64,000 nucleotides of DNA from Gordonia jinhuaensis (GTDB lineage Bacteria > Actinomycetota > Actinomycetes > Mycobacteriales > Mycobacteriaceae), in the NCBI RefSeq assembly GCF_014639795.1, contig NZ_BMGC01000011.1, forward strand, positions 1-64,000, in the 5' to 3' direction. The notes beneath the pieces are model-generated. The model ran no database searches, was not told the origin of the DNA, and saw only the letters and a list, made by a program, of their open reading frames with translations. Made by a program: the position numbers and the translations under genes. The number at the start of each line of letters is the position of its first letter. Position 1 is the first letter of the stretch. Of the stretch, positions 8,557 to 18,005 are shown in pieces.

Positions 8557-9270
8557 TCAACTCACCTCGGCGGCGGCAGCGGCGATGAAATCGGCGACGT
8601 CGTCCGGATGTGAGCGCATGACCAGGTGCGGCGAATCGAGCTCGATCACACGTCGTAGTCCGGCTCGCTTGTACCCGAAGCGCTCCACGTCAGGGTTGAT
8701 CGTGTGATCGGCCGCCGACACGATCCCCCAGCCGGGTTTGGTTCTCCAGGCAGCGACCGACGCGGCCTCGCCGAAAGCGGCTGCGGCCAGCGGACGTTGG
8801 GAGACCGCCAGCACCTGGGTCACCTGCGGGTCGACACCGGCGGCAAACACGTCGGGGAATGCGGTGATCTCCACCGAAACGTCAGTACCGGGCTCCCCAT
8901 CGCCTTGGGGAAATGGGGTGTACACGAGTGCAGCAGCCAGGTCGGAGTCAGCGAATCGGCCCTGCAGCTCGCCGAGTGACTCGCCTTCCTCGAGCGCATA
9001 CCCGGCGAGATAGACAAGTCCGACGACATTGTCGGCCGCACCAGCAACCGTGACGACGGCTCCTCCGTACGAATGACCGACAAGCAATACCGGTCCGTCG
9101 ATTCGCTCGATGATGGAACGGACGTACGCCGCGTCGCCGACGAGGCTGCGGTTGGGCACCGCCGGCACCACAACGGTGAAACCGCGGTCGAGCAGTAGGC
9201 GGGTGACGGGCGCAAAGCTGGCGGAATCCGCGAACGCGCCGTGGATGAGCATGATCGTGGGTGTGGTCAT
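8557..9270 (-). CDS. alpha/beta hydrolase (EstC/MenH-like)
   Basis: A 237-residue single-domain hydrolase. The oxyanion strand MLIHGAFAD is near residues 7-15, the nucleophile elbow VGHSYGG puts Ser at 67, and the C-terminal LDSPHLVMRSHPDD supplies the histidine. It is similar in type to small esterases that take aromatic or acyl esters; the substrate is unknown. ATG 9270 is preceded by GAGAGGA; the frame extends to 9360 without a ribosome site. It lies 155 bp downstream of the XRE-MmyB regulator on the same strand and is its likely target. Confidence 0.85.
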   Translation of the reverse strand: MTTPTIMLIHGAFADSASFAPVTRLLLDRGFTVVVPAVPNRSLVGDAAYVRSIIERIDGPVLLVGHSYGGAVVTVAGAADNVVGLVYLAGYALEEGESLGELQGRFADSDLAAALVYTPFPQGDGEPGTDVSVEITAFPDVFAAGVDPQVTQVLAVSQRPLAAAAFGEAASVAAWRTKPGWGIVSAADHTINPDVERFGYKRAGLRRVIELDSPHLVMRSHPDDVADFIAAAAAEVS

Positions 9271-9288
9271 GATGTCGTCCTCTCGGTG

Positions 9289-9300
9289 GGTGATATCACC
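9289..9300. promoter_or_regulatory. 12-bp palindrome upstream of the hydrolase
   Basis: GGTGATATCACC is a perfect palindrome 19 bp before the hydrolase start, well placed to be a repressor site in its promoter. Confidence 0.35.
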
Positions 9301-9410
9301 GTAGGTTCGTCCCACCTCTGCGGTCCTGCCCCTGTCATGGCCTGAAAGTTGCTTTCGCACAGCGATATACCTGCTCGTGGCGGCTACGGAACCTGGGATT
9401 TCCGACGACT

Positions 9411-9429
9411 CTGACCCTGTCAGGGTCAG
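9411..9429. promoter_or_regulatory. 19-bp inverted repeat over the XRE stop codon
   Basis: CTGACCCTG-T-CAGGGTCAG is a perfect dyad that includes the XRE-MmyB stop codon (9426-9428). With a 3-nt loop it could form a short terminator hairpin; the near-absent spacer also fits an operator for the gene downstream. Confidence 0.4.
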
Positions 9430-10361
9430 CCTGACAGGCGACCGGATCGCCCCAATCGACCCGCATCGGCATCCGCATCGGCATCGAGAGCACGCGCAAG
9501 CCGAGATCTCGCCGACAGGTAGTCGATCGCCGCTGACGCGGGCGAACCCGCCTCACCGAACATGGTCGTCAGGAAGTATTCGCCGCCAGGCACTTCCAGC
9601 GTCTGCCACCGGAATGTGACGTATCCGAAGGGTTCGACGAGGGCGAGGAGGTCACCACCACGCTGCGGGCGCGCCTCATGACTTGCCCACGTTGAGCGGA
9701 ACACCCGCGAGGAGGCGGACAGTGATGCCACCAGCAGCTGCAGACGCGGGTCATCGGGATCGCTGTGATATCGCAGTGCCGCCGTGACGCGGCGAACCAT
9801 CTGCTCCCAGTGCTCGCTGCGTTCGGTCCCTGCGGCAATCGCCCCTCGCACGACCGCCTCCACGAGGTTCACCCCGGGCGTCAGCGGGAACGGGACCAGC
9901 GCCTGCGCCATGTCGTTGACCGCGACCACCTCTTGAACACGATCCGACACGTATGCGGGTGCGGTGGTCCATTGCATGACCAGCGCTGCGAGACCGGACG
10001 CCGCCTCATCAGAGTCGTCACGCTCACCCGCCGACGCCGCCACCGTGCCGGCCAGAGCAGACGCGGACTGCGGTGGACTCTGACCCACGAGCCGGAACAT
10101 GTACGCGGTCGCGTCGGCGTCGAGCACCAGGGCACGCCCCAATGCGAGAAGTACCTGCGGAGAAGGGTTGTGCGCCTTGGCTTGTTCGAGCCGCAGGTAG
10201 TACTCCGGGCTGATCCCGGCAATCGTCGCGACCTCCTCGCGCCGCAGTCCGCCGACCCGTCGTCTCGAATCGACGGCCTCCGCCAGGCCCACATCGCCAG
10301 GCAACAGTGCGCCTCGTCGAGCGCGCAGAAACGTACCCAGGACCACCTGGGGAGTGCTCAC
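9426..10361 (-). CDS. XRE regulator with MmyB-like ligand domain
   Basis: A 311-residue regulator. The N-terminal helix-turn-helix, with the family's RRVGGLRREEVATIAGISPEYYLRLEQ, covers about residues 10-80. The rest is the MmyB-like ligand-binding domain with VNDMAQAL, MVRRVTAALRYH, VFRSTWASHE and the terminal TLEVPGGEYFLTTMFGE strand. GTG 10361 follows AGGAGGAG; the upstream part of the open frame is not needed. Such proteins usually sit beside, and repress, hydrolase or short-chain dehydrogenase genes, matching the hydrolase just downstream. The C terminus is rich in Asp/Ala from a short repeat. Confidence 0.88.
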   Translation of the reverse strand: MSTPQVVLGTFLRARRGALLPGDVGLAEAVDSRRRVGGLRREEVATIAGISPEYYLRLEQAKAHNPSPQVLLALGRALVLDADATAYMFRLVGQSPPQSASALAGTVAASAGERDDSDEAASGLAALVMQWTTAPAYVSDRVQEVVAVNDMAQALVPFPLTPGVNLVEAVVRGAIAAGTERSEHWEQMVRRVTAALRYHSDPDDPRLQLLVASLSASSRVFRSTWASHEARPQRGGDLLALVEPFGYVTFRWQTLEVPGGEYFLTTMFGEAGSPASAAIDYLSARSRLARALDADADADAGRLGRSGRLSG

Positions 10362-10537
10362 ATCTCCTCCTCCTGGCAGGTCGACCGTTCCCGGGGGCGA
10401 CCTCGCCGATCGTTGATGACGATTCTTCGCAGACACCACCGTGGCGTCCAATGAAAGCTGCCCGTGGCCGCGATAGAAACCATCGATACCCGCCGCCGAC
10501 ACGCACTGACCGCGGCCACACATGTCATTCTGGGAGT

Positions 10538-11422
10538 GTGGATCTTCGCGGTTTGGAGTACTTCCTCGCAGTGGTCGATGAGCAGTCGTTCACCCGCGCC
10601 GCCGCACGATGCCACGTCACCCAGCCAACCATCAGCGCGGCAGTCCACGCGCTGGAACGTGAACTCGGTGAGCAGTTGTTCGACCGCACATCTCGAGGCG
10701 TCGCACTGACCGACGGTGGCCGGCTCCTGCTACCCCACGCGCGACGGGCGGTGGCCGCCGGCGACGACGCCCGAGCCGAGTTCTCCGCACGCCGAGGCCT
10801 TCACCGCGGACAACTTCGGCTGGGCACCGGAGGTGGGGTCGAACGCACTACCGTTCCCGAACTGCTCGGAGCATTCCGCCGACGGTATCCGGGAATCGAC
10901 GTCGAACTGCGCGAAGGAACGAGTCTGCCGCTCATGACGCAGGTGGTCGAGGGAGCGCTGCACCTGGCGATCATCGCCCAGCAGCCCGACCCGTTGCCTG
11001 CGGTGCTCGACTTCGCCCCGATGTTCGGCGACGAGCTGGTCGCGGCGTTCGACCCGTCAGTGTTCTCGGTGCCCACCGATCCGATGGATCTCGCTGCTTT
11101 GGCGGCCTACCCGGTGATCAGCTATCCGACAACCAGCGCGCTTCGTCGCGCGCTCGACATCGCTGCCGCAAAGGTGTCGGCATCCCTGGACGTCAGTTAT
11201 GTGGCCAACGACGTCCGCCTCCAACTCGCGCTGGCGGCACAGGGTATCGGGGTGGCGGTATGTGCAGGAAGCGATCCGGCGCTGCATAGCACGAGCGCGC
11301 TGGTGATCCGCGACCTCGATCCTGCGCCGTACTTCGAGAAGGTGCTCATCTGGCGCCGGGATGGCCAGCCGCCCGCTGTACGTGCATTCCTCGACCTATG
11401 GCACGAACGCATGACGCGCTGA
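10538..11422 (+). CDS. LysR-family transcriptional regulator
   Basis: A 294-residue activator/repressor. The winged helix-turn-helix occupies residues 1-60 (MDLRGLEYFLAVVDEQSFTR, then ATQPTISAAVHALERELGE-type recognition helix). A substrate-binding domain follows, with TTVPELLGAFRRRYPGIDVEL. GTG 10538 begins the family core exactly; CATTCT sits 6 nt upstream, so the mRNA may be leaderless. It is divergent from the XRE-MmyB gene with 176 bp between and followed by the broken nhaA; the target genes are not evident. Confidence 0.88.
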   Translation: MDLRGLEYFLAVVDEQSFTRAAARCHVTQPTISAAVHALERELGEQLFDRTSRGVALTDGGRLLLPHARRAVAAGDDARAEFSARRGLHRGQLRLGTGGGVERTTVPELLGAFRRRYPGIDVELREGTSLPLMTQVVEGALHLAIIAQQPDPLPAVLDFAPMFGDELVAAFDPSVFSVPTDPMDLAALAAYPVISYPTTSALRRALDIAAAKVSASLDVSYVANDVRLQLALAAQGIGVAVCAGSDPALHSTSALVIRDLDPAPYFEKVLIWRRDGQPPAVRAFLDLWHERMTR

Positions 11423-11503
11423 CCGGCACGACGTCACCACAGCGCATCTGCCTCCGACTCGCGGTCTACGGCGCCGTTTCAGCCTCCGACATAGGGTTTG
11501 AGG

Positions 11504-13425
11504 ATGACCTCGGTCGGGGAGTCGTCGAACGAAGGTACGTCGGATCTGCGGTCGTTCTCCGCACAGACTCTTCGGCGGGGCGGCGACGCCTTTCGCTCGC
11601 TCCTGCAGTCGGAGACCCTCGGCAGCATCGTGTTGTTGCTGGCCGTGGTGGTTGCACTGGTCTGGGCGAACATCGCTCCCGCCGGCTACGACGGCACCTG
11701 GGAGAGCGTGTTCGGGCTGCGCCTGCGAACCCACGAGGTCGACCACACACTGCGGGAGTGGGTCAACAGTGGGCTGATGACCGTGTTCTTCGTGGTGGTC
11801 GGACTCGAAGCGCGGCGCGAGTTCGATCTGGGTGAGCTACGGGAGCGCTCTCGACTCGCCATGCCGGTGGCCGTCGGGATCCTCGCGATGGCGATCCCCG
11901 TCGGCATCTTCATCGCCGCGAACGTGAGCAGCGGCAATGCCGGGGCGTGGGGTGTTGCAATGTCCAGCGATACCGCACTGGCTCTGGGCGCGCTGAGCGT
12001 GCTACGCGGGAGCAATGGCGACCGGCTGCGGATCCATCTGGTGACGATTCTGGTGGTCGACGATCTGGTGTCGATAATCGTCGTCGCCACCGTGTACAGC
12101 TCGTCGGTGTCGTGGGTCCGCGTGGGCATCGCGGTGGGCGTACTGGCGATTCTCGTTCTGGCGGTGCGCTTCGGGATGCGTCAGCTGGTCCCGTTCGTCG
12201 TGCTGGGATTCGTCGCATGGGCGGCGTTGTTCGGCAGCGGAATCGACCCGATCGCCGCGGGCCTGGCCATCGGGCTGGCGGCGCCCGCATTCACCCCGCG
12301 CCGCGAGAGCTTGGAACGGGCCACCTCGACCTTCCGTGCCTTTCGCGAAGAGCCCACGCCCGAACTCGCCCGGACCGCGACTGCGGCGGTCAGCGACACC
12401 CAGTCGATGAACGCCCGACTGCAGCGCATCTTCGTGCCGTGGTCGGCATTTCTCATCGTGCCGCTCTTCGCGCTGGCGAACGCCGGTGTGCGGTTGGACG
12501 GTGATTCCCTGCGTGCCGCCGCCACCTCGCCGATCACCTAGGGCATCATCGCTGCTCTGCTACTGGGCAAACCGTTGGCGCACATCCTCGCCACCCGTGT
12601 CGTCACTCGGGCGAGCTCAGGGAGCCTGCTCGCACCCGTCGGCCCCGGCGGAATCGTGATCGGCGGGTTGGCCGCTGCCGCGCCGTTCACCCTCGCGCTG
12701 CTGATCGCCAACACCGCGCTGTCCGGTTCGACGCTGACCGAGGCCAAGATCGGCATCCTCGCCTCCGCGGTGTTGTCCTTCGCGATCACCTCGCTGGTGC
12801 TCGTGCTCGTCGGTCGGCTCTCGCGTGCCCGACAGGCGCGACTGCTCATCGGCGCGGCGAGCGGTCTGACCGACCTGCAGCAACCGGTGGATCCGCGCCG
12901 GGATCACATTCGCGGAGCCGCCGACTCCGACGTCACCGTGGTCGAATACGGCGACTTCGAATGCCCGCACTGCGGACTGGCCGAGACGGCCGCGCAGCGG
13001 GAACAGGCCGAGGACAAGCGGATTCGGTATGTGTGGCGCCACTTCCCGCTGACCGATGTGCACCCGCGAGCACAGATCGCCGCAGAGGCGTGGAGGCGGC
13101 CGCGGTCCAGGGGGCGTTCTGGGAGATGCACGACATCCTGCTCACCCACCAAGACGACCTCACCCGCGACGATCTCATCGGCTACGCCCGCGACCTCGGA
13201 CTCGACGTCGACCGTTTCACCGCCGAGATCGAGAACCGGGCGCACCGTGAGCGGATCGCCCAGGACGTCGATTCGGCCGAATGCAGCGGCGTCGCCGGCA
13301 CTCCCACCTTCTTCATCAACGAGCGCCGGCATTACGGCGCCTACGACTTCGAGTCGATCCGCGAGGCCGTCAAGCAAGCGCGCGACCGGCTGTTGGTCGC
13401 GGCGGGCAGATCGGATGTCGACTGA
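11504..13425 (+). pseudogene. nhaA: NhaA Na+/H+ antiporter fused to DsbA-like domain, broken
   Basis: The first 345 residues are a normal NhaA: VFFVVVGLEARRE, SSDTALALGALS and the ion-binding Asp pair in VVDDLVSIIV. An in-frame TAG at 12539-12541 interrupts the conserved SPIT-LGIIAALLLGKP stretch where a Leu codon is expected; one base change from TTG explains it. The same frame continues through the last helices into a thioredoxin/DsbA domain (EYGDFECPHCG, CxxC). It then loses one base near 13089: restoring it gives AAEAVEAAAVQGAFWEMHD and a 640-residue fusion ending at 13425. NhaA-thioredoxin fusions are known in actinobacteria. TAGGGT lies 6 nt before ATG 11504. Confidence 0.85.
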
Positions 13426-13517
13426 TCACGGCGTGAATCCGCCTTCAGCGTCAGCGGAATGGGCTCAGCCGCGACCAACTCCTGCAACGCCACATACAGA
13501 TCGGCACGTCGGCCTCC

Positions 13518-15003
13518 TCACGTGCGTGCCCGACCTCGCCGGGTAACCGGCCGTGCGCACACGATCGCGACACTCAGCGCCAACGGGGGCAGCGCCCACA
13601 GCGCTGCGGTCACGTAACCGCCTCGCGCCGGGATCAATTCGCCGTCGGAGGTCGCCACAGTCAGCAGCAGGCCGCCGACCGCGCTGCCGATGCTGAACCC
13701 GATACTGCGCACAATCGCATTGACCGTGAGCACGCTGGCGGTTTCCTCGTCGGGTACCCGCGTGAGGACCAGTCGGGGCATGACGGCCGAGATACCCCCG
13801 ACGCCGAATCCGAGAACCGCCATGGCGATCATGACCGCCGCCATCGAGTCGAGTGTCAGCGCAAAGATCACCGCAGCACACATGACAGCGACCGCCGACA
13901 GCAGATACGCCCATCGCACACCGGTGCGGCGGATCAGCATCGGAGTGGTCCTACCGGCGACAAAGCCCAACGCGGAGAACGGAATCAGCGCCGCCCCGGA
14001 GGCGATCCCGGGAAGCGCGAACCCGTAATCGGCTGAGGACGGCGTCTGGAGATAGCGTGTGAAGAGGGTGAACAGCAGATACATCCCCACGCCGGCAACC
14101 AGCATGGCGACGTTCGCGCCCAGGACCGTCGGTTGCGACAGGACGCGTAGATTCACCAGCGGTGCCGGTACGTGCAGCTCGACGGTGACCCACCCGGCCA
14201 GCACCACCACACTCGCCACCAGCAGTGGCAGCCACCCCAGTGGGGTACGCCATACCGACTGGTCGGCGATCAGGATGAGGACGCCGGTGGTGCCCAGCGC
14301 CAGCAGAGCCGCACCCCACCAGTCGATTCTCGGTACTGGACCGGGCTTTTCGCGCGGGATGACCAGCCAGGCGACCGCAAGTGCAGCCACCGAGAGCGCC
14401 AGACCGAGTCCGTATGCCGCTCGGAGGCCACTAACCTGCTCGATCAGTCCGATCAATGGGTACCCGACGCCGATGCCCACCGTCGAGGCGACCGACAGGC
14501 CGGCGATCGTGGATGCCGACCCGCGCGACGACATATGTGTGCGGGCGACACTCATCAGCAGCGGCACACATCCCAGACCGATCCCCTGCAGCACCCGGCC
14601 GGCGAGGAGGAACCCGAACTCGAGTGGCAGGGTGGTCAGCACACCACCGATCACGACAATCACCATGCAGCCGAGAATCGTTGTGCGGGGCCATGTCCCA
14701 CTCCCGAGTCGCCCCAGCACCGGACCAGCTATCGCACACAGCGAAGAGGGTGACGGTGAGCGTCCACTGCGCAGCGTCGAGCGAGACGTGCAGGCCCGTC
14801 GCGACCGGGGTGATCAGCGGTGCGCCGAGGCTTCCGATCACTGCGACCACCAGCCCGACCACGATCAGCCCCACCGACAGGCGCTTCTCTCCGTGCACCC
14901 TTGCCGGCTCCGAGCCCGGTACCTCTCCGGTGGTCCCCGCGTCGTCGCCGGCCGTCGCGTCCGATCCGATCGCCGGTTGCCGAGTCCAGTCCTGGTCGGT
15001 CAT
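13518..15003 (-). pseudogene. MFS multidrug exporter with one frameshift
   Basis: A drug-exporter-type major facilitator whose first about 90 residues (GLIVVGLVVAVIGSLGAPLI helix, then LDAAQWTLTVTLFA) are in one frame. The remaining about 400 residues, with 10 or more helices, are in another. Removing one base from the GTGTG stretch at about 14737-14740 gives LFAGAIAGPVLGRLGSG and a 494-residue protein, so a single-base insertion is the simplest explanation. ATG 15003 overlaps the TetR stop by 4 nt, so it would be cotranscribed with and controlled by that regulator. Confidence 0.82.
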
Positions 15004-15572
15004 CGGTTGGTCTGCGTCGTGATATGGCCGAAGAGCTCGGGATTGATCCGCGTCCGGACTCCGTGCGCCCAGTTCTCATCGAGGTCGTCGATGTCGAGTG
15101 CGGCGCCGGTGTTGAGCAGCATGCCAAAGGCGAGAAAGGTTTTCACCGTGACAGGGTCGGCTCCGGTCTGTTCGGCCACAGCATCCCACAGCGCCGCGAA
15201 ACACTCTCGCACCACCTCACGCACCTCGACATCGCCGCACGCGGCGAATGCCTGGAGTTGTAGCAACAGACTCGTGCGATCGGCGAGCTGTTCGTAGTAC
15301 TCGAGGCCCATCGCCGACAACGCATCGAGTCCGCCCTCCCCGGCGGCCGCGGCTCGCATCCGTTCAGTGAGGGTGGCGAACGCTCCGCGCACGAGTTCTA
15401 GGAACAAGCCCTTCTTCGTTCCGAACATGCGGAAGATGTAGGGCTGGGTGATCTGCGCCGACTTCGCGATGTCCTCGGTCGATGCGCCGTGGAGGCCGTG
15501 TGCGGCGAATTCTTCGGCGGCGATTGCGAGCACCTGGGCCCGGCGCTGTTCTCCGGTCATACGTGTGGTCAC
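15000..15572 (-). CDS. TetR-family repressor
   Basis: A 190-residue regulator: the N-terminal HTH with EFAAHGLHGASTEDIAKSA and the typical ITQPYIFRMFGTKKGLF recognition part, then an all-helical ligand-binding domain. GTG 15572 lies 6 nt after TAACTT with no ribosome site, so it is probably leaderless; ATG 15560 is an alternative. A nested dyad at 15580-15604 covers the promoter. It is translationally coupled (ATGA) to the frameshifted MFS exporter, the usual arrangement of a drug-efflux pump and its own repressor. Confidence 0.9.
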   Translation of the reverse strand: MTTRMTGEQRRAQVLAIAAEEFAAHGLHGASTEDIAKSAQITQPYIFRMFGTKKGLFLELVRGAFATLTERMRAAAAGEGGLDALSAMGLEYYEQLADRTSLLLQLQAFAACGDVEVREVVRECFAALWDAVAEQTGADPVTVKTFLAFGMLLNTGAALDIDDLDENWAHGVRTRINPELFGHITTQTNR

Positions 15573-15579
15573 GGAGCTA

Positions 15580-15604
15580 AGTTACCAGTTACTAACTACT
15601 AACT
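15580..15604. promoter_or_regulatory. nested double dyad operator of the TetR/MFS operon
   Basis: Four 5-bp half sites: AGTTA (15580), AGTTA (15587), TAACT (15593) and TAACT (15600), arranged as two nested perfect inverted repeats about one central base. It overlaps the proposed -10 TAACTT (reverse strand) and the stop codon of the upstream YoaK gene. Confidence 0.65.
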
Positions 15605-16292
15605 ACACCCCGGTCGCAGGCTGCTGCGCTCTCGCCGCCGCGATCAGCACCACCACGCTCGCGCCCTCGAGAATCACCGCACCCCACAGCGCCGGACCGA
15701 TTGCGTCTGTCACGGCCGCACCGCACAGGGCGCCGAGGAGGAACGCGATCGCAATGAGGAACGTCGCACCCGCCGCCGACAACCGCTGCGGCGACCGGTC
15801 GCGAACGAGATCTGCTGCGGCAGAGACGAAACGCATCAGGTTTCCGGTGGTGGCGATGCTCACGAATGACACCGCCCCCGCCGACCGGAACAGCTCCAGC
15901 CGGATGCCGCCGACAAATGACAGCGGGATGACGAACCATCCCTCGGGCGCGTCGGACGGCAGACAGGCGAGGATCACGAACACCACCAGCTGGAATCCCA
16001 GTACCGCCACCACCAGTCTCGCCGGCAGGTCGGGGGCCAGCGTGCGCACCACCTGCGCGGCAACGAGTCCGGCGAGGTAGGCGAGTAAGGGCCAGGCGTA
16101 CTTCGACCAGTTGTCACCTTTGACCAACGCCACCGCCAGGAAGACGACATTGCCGGTCTGCGCGAAACCGAACACCTGATGCCGGAGAAACAGAAAGGCG
16201 TCGAGGTAGCCCCCGACGGCCGTCATCAGTGCCGCGCTGATGAGCCCGATGTCGCCACCGGTCACACGCGGCGAGCCGCCCACCGATCCCAT
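15603..16292 (-). CDS. YoaK family (DUF1275) membrane protein
   Basis: A 229-residue, roughly six-helix membrane protein with the DUF1275 features AVGGYLDAFLFLRHQVFGFAQ and QTGNVVFLA near the N terminus. A second TTGNLMRFVSAA repeat lies in the middle, suggesting the family's internal duplication. Function is unknown. ATG 16292 lies 8 nt after GAGGGG; a GTG at 16301 is too close to that site. Its stop codon lies inside the operator of the TetR gene downstream. Confidence 0.82.
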   Translation of the reverse strand: MGSVGGSPRVTGGDIGLISAALMTAVGGYLDAFLFLRHQVFGFAQTGNVVFLAVALVKGDNWSKYAWPLLAYLAGLVAAQVVRTLAPDLPARLVVAVLGFQLVVFVILACLPSDAPEGWFVIPLSFVGGIRLELFRSAGAVSFVSIATTGNLMRFVSAAADLVRDRSPQRLSAAGATFLIAIAFLLGALCGAAVTDAIGPALWGAVILEGASVVVLIAAARAQQPATGV

Positions 16293-16355
16293 CGGTCGCA
16301 CCCCTCTCCAGCCACCGCGCGTACACGCTGCAGCGTCGCGTCCCCATGGACGTAC

Positions 16356-16742
16356 TCAGGCCGACGCGGCGTCGATCCCGTGTGCCGCATCGCGGTGATG
16401 ACGTCGATTCGCGGCGATCAATTCATCGAGCGAATCACGGGTGCGGATCAGCTCGGCGATGCGTTCGTCGAGCTTCTCGCGTTCCTCGGTCATTCTGACC
16501 CACGCGACGTCGGCCGTCTCCTCAGACGGCGACTGGGCACACGGCAGGATGTCGACGATCGACCGGCTGGACAGACCGGCGGCGTAGAGACGTCGCAGAT
16601 ACCTGACCCGATCCACATCCGCCTCGTCATAGCGGCGCTGGCCGCCCGGCGTGCGCGTACTGGTGAGCAGTCCCTGTTCCTCGTAGTACCGCAACGAGCG
16701 GACACTCACCCCTGCACGTTCGGCCACTTCGCCGATCCTCAT
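16356..16742 (-). CDS. MerR-family regulator
   Basis: A 128-residue regulator with the MerR winged helix (MRIGEVAERAGVSVRSLRYY, GQRRYDEADVDRVRYLRRL) and a coiled-coil dimerisation helix (EEREKLDERIAELIRTRDSLDELI). The short C terminus has a single conserved-looking Cys (PCAQS) and no metal-binding cluster, so it resembles the redox/xenobiotic group rather than the metal sensors. It is divergent from the alkene reductase with an over-long promoter spacer in between, the hallmark of MerR-controlled genes. Confidence 0.9.
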   Translation of the reverse strand: MRIGEVAERAGVSVRSLRYYEEQGLLTSTRTPGGQRRYDEADVDRVRYLRRLYAAGLSSRSIVDILPCAQSPSEETADVAWVRMTEEREKLDERIAELIRTRDSLDELIAANRRHHRDAAHGIDAASA

Positions 16743-16772
16743 GTCGCCTACCTCACTAATCGAGTACCGAGC

Positions 16773-16804
16773 TTGACCCTCACATCGACGTTAGGTTCTA
16801 CCGT
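16773..16804 (+). promoter_or_regulatory. MerR-type promoter, 20-bp spacer with dyad
   Basis: The -35 TTGACC (16773-16778) and -10 TACCGT (16799-16804) are 20 bp apart, longer than the normal 17. The dyad ACCCTCAC / GTTAGGTT (6 of 8 pairs) is centred in the spacer. The -10 ends 6 nt before the reductase ATG, so the transcript is probably leaderless. Confidence 0.6.
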
Positions 16805-16810
16805 CGACAT

Positions 16811-17917
16811 ATGGCAACCAACAACTCAGACACGAACGCTGCGGCAGACCGCTCGCTCTTCGACAGCGTCCAGCTGAACGGACTGACCCTTCCCAACCGC
16901 GTCGCGATGGCGCCGATGACCCGCGTGCGATCGACACCAGACGGACTCGCCACACCGTCGATGGCGACCTATTACGCGCAGCGGGCGACCGCCGGGCTGA
17001 TCGTCACCGAGGGCGTTCAACCGAGTCTGGTCGGACAGTCCAACCCGCTCACGCCCGGGCTCTACACCGACGAGCAGACGCAGTCGTGGAAGCAGGTGAC
17101 CCACGCCGTCCACGCCAACGGCGGACGCGTGTTCGCCCAGATCATGCACGGTGGTCGCATCAGCCACCCCGACACGACCGGGCATCAACCGGTCGGACCG
17201 TCGGCGGTCGCGGCCCGCGACACACAGGTGTTCACCCCCTCGGGTCTTCAGCCGGCACCGGTCCCGCGTGAGCTGGCCCTCGCGGAGGTTCCCGAGGAGG
17301 CCAACAGCTACGCCCACGCAGCGACCCGTGCTGTCGAGGCCGGTTTCGACGGCGTCGAACTACACGGCGCCAACGGCTACCTGATCGGGCAGTTCCTCTC
17401 GTCGAATGCCAACGTCCGCACGGACGCCTACGGCGGTTCGATCGCCGGCCGCATCCGCTTCGCGGTCGAGGCCACCACCGCGGCCGTCGAGGCGATCGGC
17501 GGTGCGCGCGTGGGCATCCGGCTCTCACCTGGTGCGGGGATCTGGGATGCCATCGACGAAGACGTACCGGAGCTGTACGGCGCACTGCTCGCCGAACTCG
17601 CACACCTCGACCTGGCCTACGTACACCTCGAGGCGACCACCGACGAGGCGACGCTGCTCGGGCTCCGGGACGCATGGGACGGCACGATGATCATCAACCC
17701 CGGCCACCCGGGTAACCCGACTCCCGCCGGGGCGAAGGATGCCGCCTACTGGCTCGAACGCGGCGCCGATGTCATCAGCTTCGGACGCGCCTACATCGCC
17801 AATCCGGATCTCGTCGAGCGCCTGCGCAACGACCTGCCGCTCGATGAGGCGGACACCAAGACGTATTACACCGGTGGGGACACCGGATATCTGACGTACC
17901 GCTCCTACGCGTACTGA
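16811..17917 (+). CDS. alkene reductase, Old Yellow Enzyme family
   Basis: A 368-residue FMN-dependent ene-reductase that reduces activated C=C bonds, and in relatives nitrate esters or quinones, with NAD(P)H. Visible are the N-terminal LPNRVAMAPMTRVR, AQIMHGGR, the substrate-binding pair in GVELHGANGYLIGQFL (His and Asn), NVRTDAYGGS, and the phosphate-binding DVISFGRAYIANPDL. Length is typical of the NemA/XenB group. It is divergent from a MerR regulator, suggesting induction by electrophiles. Confidence 0.92.
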   Translation: MATNNSDTNAAADRSLFDSVQLNGLTLPNRVAMAPMTRVRSTPDGLATPSMATYYAQRATAGLIVTEGVQPSLVGQSNPLTPGLYTDEQTQSWKQVTHAVHANGGRVFAQIMHGGRISHPDTTGHQPVGPSAVAARDTQVFTPSGLQPAPVPRELALAEVPEEANSYAHAATRAVEAGFDGVELHGANGYLIGQFLSSNANVRTDAYGGSIAGRIRFAVEATTAAVEAIGGARVGIRLSPGAGIWDAIDEDVPELYGALLAELAHLDLAYVHLEATTDEATLLGLRDAWDGTMIINPGHPGNPTPAGAKDAAYWLERGADVISFGRAYIANPDLVERLRNDLPLDEADTKTYYTGGDTGYLTYRSYAY

Positions 17918-18005
17918 TCGCGCCGGTCGCGCCCGTCGTCGGGGTCATCCGCGGTAGCGTGGCACCCAGCCGGCGTCGGCCGGGCCTGCGGCGACAGGAA
18001 CCGCC

